Shown in pieces: positions 35,809 to 41,988 of a stretch of 41,988 nt of DNA. How positions within the stretch are numbered: position 1 is the first letter of the stretch; the number at the start of each line of letters is the position of its first letter. The position numbers were made by a program, and so were the translations under genes. The stretch lies in the NCBI GenBank assembly GCA_030613545.1, contig JAUWLU010000003.1, positions 1 to 41,988 of the forward strand, given 5' to 3'. The stretch comes from Desulfuromonadales bacterium. GTDB taxonomy: Bacteria; Desulfobacterota; Desulfuromonadia; Desulfuromonadales; Syntrophotaleaceae. The notes beneath the pieces are model-generated. The model saw nothing but the letters and a program-made list of their open reading frames with translations, searched no databases and was not told the origin of the DNA.

Positions 35809-37035
35809 TCAACGCTTTTTCTTCTTCTCCAGCTGCGCCTTGAGCATATCGCCCAGGGTGCCCATGGAGCCGCCGGCCGGTGTGTCCTCGTAGGAGCTTC
35901 GGCTGGGTGCAGCCTCGGCCCCTGCGGCGGCCTGGCCCTCGCCGGCCACCGGCACCAGAGAGATGCGGCGCTGCTCCAGATCGATCTTTTCGATGGTCAC
36001 GGTCAGGGTCTGACCGGTCTTGACGGCCTCCTGGGCGTGTTTGAGGCGCCGCCCGCCGCCAAGGCGGGAAATGTGCAGCAGACCGTCGATGCCGTCCTCA
36101 AGGGTGACGAAGGCGCCGAATTGAGCCACCCGCGCCACGGTGCCGGGATAGCTGCCTCCTTCGACGTAGAGGGAACCGACCTTGGCCCAGGGATCGGCCA
36201 GCGTATCACGCAACGAAAAGGAGAAGCGGTTCGCCTCCCAATCGATCTTCTTGACCGCCACCTCCAGTTCCTGATCGACCTGCAATACCTGGCCGATATC
36301 GTCGATACGGCCGTAACCAACCTCGGAGATAGGCAACAAGCCTTCGATGCCGCCGATATCGATAAAGGCGCCGAACTCGCGCAGGGACGTCACCACCCCC
36401 TTGACCACCATGCCTTCGTGCAGGGTTTCCTTGAGGGCCTCCCGTTGCAGGGCCCGCTCCTCTTCAAGAAGCGCCCGGTGGGAGACGACTACGTTGCGAC
36501 CCTGGTCGGCGAACTTGATGACCTTGAAGGGTCGGCTGGTGTCGATTACCTCTTCGGCCGACTCCTGGCGACGCAGGCCGAGCTGTGAAAAGGGACAGAA
36601 GGCCCGCACTCCACCCGCCAACTTGACCTCGTAGCCGCCCTTGATTTCCTTTTCCAGACGGCCTTCCACAGGGATGCCACTGCGCCAGGCCTCTTCGATC
36701 TGGGCCGCCCCGGCTACGCCGGAAGCGAGACGGGTGGTAAAGCGCAACTCGCCGCCAGCGCGGGATACAAAGTAGGCCTTGAGCTTGTCGCCGACCGCTA
36801 CCGAAAGGTTGCCTTCTTCGTCCTGTACTTCCTTGCGGTCAAGAATCCCCTCGCCCTTTTGGCCGACATCGAGAAAAACGCACTGTTTGCCGATTTGCAG
36901 CACCGTCGATTCGACCTGCTGGCCCGGCTTCAGCTCCACGGCACCGATCAGGCTCTCTTCCAGCAGATCGGCAAAACTTCCCTCACCGTCTTGCTCCTCG
37001 TTTATCTCTTCAGCATCGCGCTTGTTGTCTTCCAT
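35809..37035 (-). CDS. S1 RNA-binding domain protein (four S1 repeats, RpsA-like)
   Basis: A 408-residue RNA-binding protein with four S1 domains, starting near 35, 120, 205 and 290; the third is the most typical (VVKGVVTSLREFGAFIDIGGIEGLLPISE). This is fewer than the six of E. coli ribosomal protein S1, so it may be a short S1 homologue or an accessory translation or RNA-stability factor. The N-terminus is acidic (EDNKRDAEEINEEQDGEG) and the C-terminus ends in a lysine run. GAGG lies 6 bases upstream of the ATG. It precedes rsgA in the same direction. Confidence 0.88.
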   Translation of the reverse strand: MEDNKRDAEEINEEQDGEGSFADLLEESLIGAVELKPGQQVESTVLQIGKQCVFLDVGQKGEGILDRKEVQDEEGNLSVAVGDKLKAYFVSRAGGELRFTTRLASGVAGAAQIEEAWRSGIPVEGRLEKEIKGGYEVKLAGGVRAFCPFSQLGLRRQESAEEVIDTSRPFKVIKFADQGRNVVVSHRALLEEERALQREALKETLHEGMVVKGVVTSLREFGAFIDIGGIEGLLPISEVGYGRIDDIGQVLQVDQELEVAVKKIDWEANRFSFSLRDTLADPWAKVGSLYVEGGSYPGTVARVAQFGAFVTLEDGIDGLLHISRLGGGRRLKHAQEAVKTGQTLTVTIEKIDLEQRRISLVPVAGEGQAAAGAEAAPSRSSYEDTPAGGSMGTLGDMLKAQLEKKKKR

Positions 37036-37607
37036 GTCAGCCTCTTTGAGTGGGGTTTATGGTTCGCCAAAGGATTTTATAGCCTATTCGCCCGATACGG
37101 GCAAGCAACTAAGGGGCAGGTACCCGAGGTATTTACGGTTTAATAATCCCGACCTTCACTCGGAACCGTACTGGGCAAAACATGCTATTCTGGCAAAAAT
37201 ATTCGGACCTATAACCCAAACAAAGGTTGGCTCCCAAAGTCTGATGGATGATCAGGAGCTTGGCCAACAACACCGACGGGTCGCGTCCCGCCAGACGCCT
37301 TCCTTTTTGTCCGGGCGGCAACAAAAAGGAAGCAAAAAGTGCCTTCCCCTGCGGGGGGCATTACTGTCGCGCAGGGGCAGAGAAGGTTAAGAGCCGTTGC
37401 GCCGCTCCCCCTCTTGCGACAGTTGGTTGCTAAAGCCATCGGTCCGCTTCTTTTCCGCAACGGGGGTCGATGTTTCTGTTGGTAAAACCCAATAACGCAA
37501 ATGCAATGCCTCTACGCCACCCTCTGTCGTTCCCGCTTGCAAGCTGTCCAATGGCAGGGGGGCGCCGCTGCAAATGTGAAGCGGCGCCGACAGCCAGCAA
37601 GACGCCA
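37036..37607. other. Long intergenic region with several perfect hairpins, no supported gene
   Basis: About 570 bases lie between the S1-domain gene and the ferritin-like gene. Track ORFs here lack family features and ribosome sites. The promoter of the S1 gene should lie near 37040-37140, an AT-rich part. The middle holds a perfect 12-bp inverted repeat (37299-37332, CTTCCTTTTTGT/ACAAAAAGGAAG) and a C/G-rich stretch; the right end has a perfect 9-bp stem (37561-37588, GGCGCCGCT/AGCGGCGCC) just past the ferritin-like stop. I see no coding region and suspect repeat-derived or structured non-coding sequence. Confidence 0.5.
37561..37588 (-). terminator. GC-rich hairpin after the ferritin-like gene
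   Basis: A perfect 9-bp stem (GGCGCCGCT/AGCGGCGCC) with a 10-base loop lies 20 bases past the gene's stop on the minus strand. A C-run rather than a T tract follows, so termination is possible but not certain. Confidence 0.4.
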
Positions 37608-37919
37608 CTATTGCTTGATCCCCAGTTTTTCCATCATCTCTTCGACTTCTTCGTAGCCTTCCTGATACAGATTTTCTTCGTCCGGCGCCAGATGAAGCAA
37701 CAGGCGCAGAAACTCGCCGGCATGGACCCGCTCCTCGTCGGCGATATCGATGAGCACTTCCTTGGCCAGGGCGTCGTCTGTCGCTTCGGCAAGTTGCATG
37801 TAGAGTTGAATCGCTTCGTATTCGGCTGAAACCATGAAGCGGATGGCCCGAATAAGTTCAGTTTGGGTGAGCTTGCGGTCGATGGTGTTGCCGCTGAAAG
37901 GGTGGCCAAATTCCGGCAT
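37608..37919 (-). CDS. Short ferritin-like/rubrerythrin-family protein
   Basis: A 103-residue two-helix ferritin-like protein. The iron ligands are suggested by SAEYEAIQLY in the first helix and IADEERVHAGEFLRLL in the second, so one chain supplies half of a diiron site and the protein must dimerise to build a full four-helix unit. It lacks the rubredoxin domain of classical rubrerythrin. Similar short proteins work in iron storage or peroxide handling, some as encapsulin cargo, but no shell gene is visible and the C-terminal tail (MMEKLGIKQ) is not an obvious targeting peptide. The ribosome site AAGGAGGT is the strongest in the window, suggesting high expression. The stop codon is TAG. Confidence 0.85.
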   Translation of the reverse strand: MPEFGHPFSGNTIDRKLTQTELIRAIRFMVSAEYEAIQLYMQLAEATDDALAKEVLIDIADEERVHAGEFLRLLLHLAPDEENLYQEGYEEVEEMMEKLGIKQ

Positions 37920-37942
37920 GAGATACCTCCTTGTGGTTGGCC

Positions 37943-37965
37943 GACCCCGGCTTTTGCCGGGGCCG
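37943..37965. other. Perfect hairpin in the leader of the ferritin-like gene
   Basis: CCCCGGC-TTTT-GCCGGGG (37945-37962) lies about 25 bases upstream of the ferritin-like ATG and 70 bases past the RND permease stop. No T run follows on the minus strand. It could slow readthrough from the efflux operon or stabilise the short downstream mRNA. Confidence 0.45.
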
Positions 37966-38032
37966 TACAGTGTCGGCGATCCCTTTTATGGATAGCCTTC
38001 AAGTAGAGGTTGTCAAGGGGAGCGGGTCAGAA

Positions 38033-41000
38033 TCAGAGTGTGCCGCCGGGCGGCCGTGGGTTGAAGTCGCGAAAATTGACTCGAAAGAAGAGACTATAGA
38101 GAACCGGTACCAGACCCAGGGTCAGAATGGTGGCGAACAGCAGGCCGAAGATGATGGAGATGGCCATCGGTTCCCACATGGGCCCCCCGCTCAGCCACAG
38201 GGGCAGCAGGCCGCCCATGGTGGTCGCCGTGGTGAGCAGAATCGGTCGCAGGCGGCGCTGGGCCGATTCAAGAATTGCTGTGGCCGGATCCTGCCCCTTC
38301 TGCTCGATCTCGATATTGATGCGATCGATGAGCACGATGGCGTTGTTGATGACGATGCCGCACAGGGCGATGATGCCAAGCAGGGTCATAAAACCGAAGT
38401 AAGAGCCGGTAACCAGAAGGCCGAAGGTCACCCCGATCATGCCCAGGGGGATGGTCAGCAGAATAATCAGCGGCCGGCGCAGCGAGTTGAACTGGCCGAC
38501 CAGCAGCAGCAGGATCAGCAGCGCGGTCAACGGCAGATTGACAGCGATCGATGCGTTGGCTTCGCCGGAGGTCTCAATCTCACCGCCGAGCTGGTATTTG
38601 TCGCCAAAGGGCCAGCTGTGGCTCTGCTCTTTTAGCCAGCCGTCGATCTGCTGGCCGATGGCGATGGCATTGGCGCCGCGGTCGATGTTAGCCTGCACGG
38701 TCACGGTCCTAAGTCGATCGCGGCGGTTAATTTTGCCCGGCTGCCAGGCGATTTTGATGTCGGCTACCTGTTTCAAGGGCACCGATTGGCCAGTCTGCTG
38801 CACGTAGATGTTGTGGCTTTCCAGTTTGCCTATATCTTTGCGGTCGGCTGCCACCGAGCGCAGGATGACGGGAATCAGCTCATCCTGCTCCCGATATTCG
38901 GTGGTCTGAATGCCGCTCAGGATAGTCTGTAGCGATACGGCGATATCGCGGCTGGTGAGGCCGGCACGCAGGGCTCGCGGCTGGTTGATCTGCACCACCA
39001 GCTTTTTGGTGCGCGCGCCCCAATCGTCGGTGATGTTGCGGGTGCCGGGAATTTTGGCCAATTGGTCCTTGGTCAGCTGAGCCAGCTCGAACAGGCGGTC
39101 GGTATTCTTTCCCGAACGGCGCACTTCGCTGGGGTGTTCGATGGGCGGGCCGAGAATCAGCGGGCGGATCTTGGGTGTCAGGTCGGGAAAGTGGTTCAGG
39201 CAGTAGGCCTCCAGTCGCGGAATCATTTCTGTCAGATTGTGTTCGCGGCTGGTGCCGTTGATGAGCATATAGGTGTATTCTGGACTGGGCGCCTCGGGGG
39301 AGTAGGGCAGCATATAGCGGGGGGCACCGGAGCCGATGTAGCTGACCCAGCTGACCAGGCCATCCTGATCCTGTTTCGGGTCGGCCATCATTTCCGCCTG
39401 CATGAAGCTTTCGATCTGTTGCACCACCGCTTCCATGCGTTTCAACGGGGTGCCGACGGGCAGACGCAGTTCGGCGCTGAAGATCGGCTTGTTGTGGGGC
39501 GGAAAGAACATCTTCGGCACAAAACGGAAGCTGGCCATGGCGACGACAAAAACCAGGATCACCGCGGCCAGGGTGAGCAACCGGTTGCGCAGCATGGTGA
39601 GCAACAAGCCACGATAGCGGCGGTAAAAGGCGGTGTTGTAGCCGCCCTGCCCGGAGGTGGGCTTGATGCGGATGAAATAGACGCAAAACAGCGGCGTCAT
39701 GGTCAGCGACAGGACCCAGGAACACAGCAAGGTGATGGTTACCACCTTGAACAGCGGGGCGGTGTATTCGCCGGTCGATGATTTGGCCAGGTAGATGGGC
39801 AGAAAGGCGGCGGCGGTGGTCAGGGAGGAGGTCAGCAGCGGAATCTTCAGCTCTTGCGCCGAATCGACCGCCGCCTCGACGGCCGACTTGCCCTCGCCCA
39901 TCAGCACCATGATCGATTCGGACATGACGATGGCATTGTCGACCAGCATGCCCAGAGCGATGATCATTGCCGCCAGGGACATCTGATCGATGCCGATGCC
40001 GATCACGCCCATTACCAGCAAAGCCATGATCATGGCCATGGGAATCAGGCTGGATACCGCCAGGCCGGTGCGCAGGCCGAGAAAGACCAGCATCACCGCC
40101 AGCACGATGACCATGGCCTGTAGCAGGTTGGTGACGAACTCGTCGACCTTGCGTTTAACGTGCTCGGGCTGAAAGGCGACGATGTCGAAATCGACGCCCA
40201 CGGGATAGGCCTGGCGAAAACGCTCCAAAGAGAGCTTGACGTCGTCGCCGAGGGCCAGCATGTCTCCCCCCTCGCGCAGGTTGATGGCCAGGGTCAGGGA
40301 CGGTTTACCCTTATAGTGGACGCGGCTGGTAGGCGGGTCGATATAGTGGCGCTGAATGTCGACGATGTCTTCCAGGTAGACGACCTCGTTGCGGCCGGGC
40401 AGGGTGATGACGGTGCGCTTGAGGTCGGCCACCGAATCGAAGTTGCCGGTCGGTTCAAGGACAATCTGCTCCCGGTCGGTAAAGATCTCGCCGCCGGGAA
40501 TGATGATGTTGCGGGCTTCGAGGATGCCTTTGAGCTGAAAGGGCGACAGGCCGAGTTCCGCCAGCCGGGCGTTATGATATTCGACGAAGATCCGTTCCTG
40601 CTGAATGCCCTGAATGTCGACTTTGGCGATGTGCGGATTGAGCAACAGCTCGTTGCGGCAATCGTCGGCAATCTCCTTGAGTTCCGCGTAGCTGAAATCC
40701 TCGCCGCTGATGGCGACGATGATGCCGAAGATATCGCCGAATTCGTCGTTGACGAAGGGGCCGACCACTTCGTCGGGCAGTTCGCCGGTGGCCCGGGTAA
40801 CCTTGCGCCGCAAATCGTCCCAGATGGGCCGCATCTCTTTGTGGCGCTCGAGGATGTTGACCCAGATGACCGAAACGCCCGGTTTCGACTCGCTCTCGAT
40901 ATAGTCGATCTGGGGAATTTCCTGTATGACCTTTTCCAGCTTGTCGGTGACCAGCTGCTCAACCCGCTCCGGGCTGGCACCGGGGAAATAGGTCAGTACC

Positions 41001-41137
41001 TGGGCCACACGCACCACAAAACCGGGATCTTCGGCGCGGGGCAGAGTGGAAAAGTAGAACAGCCCGGCCAGGACGATGACCAGCAGGGCGACCAGGGTGA
41101 CCCGGTTCTTTTCCAGAGCCGAGCGGGTCAGGTTCAT
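38033..41137 (-). CDS. RND-family efflux transporter permease
   Basis: A 1034-residue inner-membrane pump subunit of the AcrB-like superfamily, with 12 expected helices and two large periplasmic loops. The TM4 segment reads GMLVDNAIVMSES, so the usual Asp-Asp pair is Asp-Asn, and TM10 reads CGIVINNAIVLID, with Asn where AcrB has the proton-relay Lys (GLSAKNAIL). This points to a subgroup other than AcrB proper; substrate is unknown but a drug or hydrophobe exporter is more likely than a metal pump, since no Cus-type Met clusters were noticed. It overlaps the adaptor gene by ATGA. No outer-membrane TolC gene is in the window. Confidence 0.92.
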   Translation of the reverse strand: MNLTRSALEKNRVTLVALLVIVLAGLFYFSTLPRAEDPGFVVRVAQVLTYFPGASPERVEQLVTDKLEKVIQEIPQIDYIESESKPGVSVIWVNILERHKEMRPIWDDLRRKVTRATGELPDEVVGPFVNDEFGDIFGIIVAISGEDFSYAELKEIADDCRNELLLNPHIAKVDIQGIQQERIFVEYHNARLAELGLSPFQLKGILEARNIIIPGGEIFTDREQIVLEPTGNFDSVADLKRTVITLPGRNEVVYLEDIVDIQRHYIDPPTSRVHYKGKPSLTLAINLREGGDMLALGDDVKLSLERFRQAYPVGVDFDIVAFQPEHVKRKVDEFVTNLLQAMVIVLAVMLVFLGLRTGLAVSSLIPMAMIMALLVMGVIGIGIDQMSLAAMIIALGMLVDNAIVMSESIMVLMGEGKSAVEAAVDSAQELKIPLLTSSLTTAAAFLPIYLAKSSTGEYTAPLFKVVTITLLCSWVLSLTMTPLFCVYFIRIKPTSGQGGYNTAFYRRYRGLLLTMLRNRLLTLAAVILVFVVAMASFRFVPKMFFPPHNKPIFSAELRLPVGTPLKRMEAVVQQIESFMQAEMMADPKQDQDGLVSWVSYIGSGAPRYMLPYSPEAPSPEYTYMLINGTSREHNLTEMIPRLEAYCLNHFPDLTPKIRPLILGPPIEHPSEVRRSGKNTDRLFELAQLTKDQLAKIPGTRNITDDWGARTKKLVVQINQPRALRAGLTSRDIAVSLQTILSGIQTTEYREQDELIPVILRSVAADRKDIGKLESHNIYVQQTGQSVPLKQVADIKIAWQPGKINRRDRLRTVTVQANIDRGANAIAIGQQIDGWLKEQSHSWPFGDKYQLGGEIETSGEANASIAVNLPLTALLILLLLVGQFNSLRRPLIILLTIPLGMIGVTFGLLVTGSYFGFMTLLGIIALCGIVINNAIVLIDRINIEIEQKGQDPATAILESAQRRLRPILLTTATTMGGLLPLWLSGGPMWEPMAISIIFGLLFATILTLGLVPVLYSLFFRVNFRDFNPRPPGGTL

Positions 41138-41988
41138 GGACGGACCTCGTTGCTGGCAAGAATCTGCACCTGTTGCCCTTCGTGGATGCGACTGATGCCG
41201 GCGGTGACGACCAGATCACTGTCCTGCAGACCGCTGAGCACCTCCAGGCCGTCTGAGGTCAGTTCGCCGACCGTGACCGCCCGCCGGTGGATGATCCCCA
41301 GTCCATCCTTGCGGGATTCGACCACAAAGGCAAAGCGCCCTTTGCGGTCTTCGCCGATAGCCTCCGGCGCCACCAGAACCGAAGTGTTGTTACCGGTTTT
41401 AGGCAAGAGAAAAATAATCGCCGCAGCCATGCCGGGACGGATCAGACCGGAGCTCTGCTCAAGGCGCACGGTGACCGGAAAGGTCGTCGCCCGGCCGGTG
41501 GCCGCGACGCCGACTTCGGTGACCTTGGCGGCGAACTTCCGTTCAGGAAGGGCGTCAAAGACGACGCTGACCGGCATATTCTTTTTGATCTGGGTAATGA
41601 GACTTTCCGGAACGGTACAGCCGACCTCTGTCTGTGTGCCGGAGGTCAGCAGCGCCACCATCTGACCGGCGGCGATATTTTCGTTGACCTCGATGGGCAC
41701 GCTGGCGATGGCTCCGGCGCTGGGAGCGGTAAGCCGGGTGTAGCTACGCTGCGAACGGGCCAGTTTCAGGCGGGTGTTGCTGGCCCGGACCAGCGCTTCG
41801 GCCGATTCGCTGGCGGCTCGAGCGGCGTCCAGGTCGTTGCGCGAAGCGTTGCGGTTTTCGTACAGAGCACGAACCCGCTCGTAATTGGCTTCGGCGTTGC
41901 GGGCCTGGGCTCGCGCGTTGGCCCGGCCCGCCTGCGCTTCCTGCGCCGGCCGCCGCTAGTCGGTGTCATCAAGGCGGGCGATCAGTTG
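41134..41988 (-). CDS. RND periplasmic adaptor (membrane fusion protein), partial, with in-frame TAG near the edge
   Basis: The C-terminal part of an adaptor joining the permease to an outer-membrane channel. The track shows only the last 188 residues from a GTG, but the frame is open upstream and reads as family sequence: a coiled-coil hairpin (EANYERVRALYENRNASRND), RSYTRLTAPSAGAIAS of the lipoyl domain, then beta-barrel and membrane-proximal domains. At 41956-41958 a TAG interrupts it in the stretch RLDDTD*RRPAQEAQ, where a Tyr (LDxxDYR) is usual; beyond it the frame is open to the edge. The gene is cut by the window, and the TAG is either a real nonsense mutation or an end-of-sequence error. 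Stop and permease start overlap as ATGA. Confidence 0.85.

Noticed and set aside
37608-37919. Ferritin-like protein as encapsulin cargo
   Set aside because: No encapsulin shell gene lies nearby and no clear C-terminal targeting peptide is visible, so the general ferritin-like call is kept.

Overview
The window looks like a stretch of chromosome from a GC-rich Gram-negative anaerobe of the Desulfuromonadales/Geobacterales type. This rests on gene content and order, not on a database search: rng-rplU-rpmA-obgE-proB-proA-nadD-rsfS-rlmH followed by a LapB-type TPR gene, gpmI and comF; a split archaeal-style glutamate synthase; an unusual cytochrome-bd-like/c-type membrane complex; many sensory genes; and two sigma-54 promoters. 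No tRNA, rRNA, CRISPR array, transposase or phage gene was seen.

Layout. (1) 1-700: an alpha/beta-hydrolase lipoprotein gene on the minus strand, cut by the window edge and interrupted by an in-frame TAG. (2) 0.8-7.1 kb, minus strand: a compact signalling operon of two paralogous periplasmic binding proteins, a Cache-HAMP histidine kinase, a single-domain response regulator and a REC-PAS-GGDEF-EAL protein, closed by an intrinsic terminator. (3) 7.5-10.2 kb, plus strand: a two-gene CydA-like membrane complex whose first subunit ends in a region with two CXXCH haem c sites. (4) 10.3-25.1 kb, minus strand: a long housekeeping block (radical SAM protein, rng, rplU-rpmA, obgE-proB-proA-nadD-rsfS-rlmH, a LapA-LapB fusion, gpmI, comF, an EndoIII-like glycosylase). 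Two copies of a 153-bp element with terminal inverted repeats lie in this block, each at the 3' end of a gene. (5) 25.3-27.7 kb, plus strand: PHP phosphoesterase, a small DUF4870 membrane protein and ilvE, ending in a strong terminator. (6) 27.8-34.6 kb, plus strand: a nitrogen-assimilation module, amt and a three-gene glutamate synthase operon, each behind a good sigma-54 (-24/-12) promoter. (7) 34.6-37.9 kb, minus strand: rsgA, a four-S1-domain protein and a short ferritin-like protein. (8) 38.0 kb to the end, minus strand: an RND efflux permease and its periplasmic adaptor; the adaptor runs off the edge and also has an in-frame TAG close to it.

How the parts work together. Ammonium brought in by Amt would be assimilated through glutamine by the Fe-S/FMN glutamate synthase, and both transcription units appear to answer to the same sigma-54 nitrogen control. 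IlvE then uses glutamate as amino donor. The operon in region 2 appears to join a periplasmic ligand sensor to phosphotransfer and c-di-GMP breakdown; its GGDEF site is degenerate while its EAL site looks intact. The most unusual items are the CydA-like pair with c-type haem sites, the 153-bp repeat family, the coupled sigma-54 promoters, and the matching amber codons at both ends, which are most simply explained as sequence-end artefacts.
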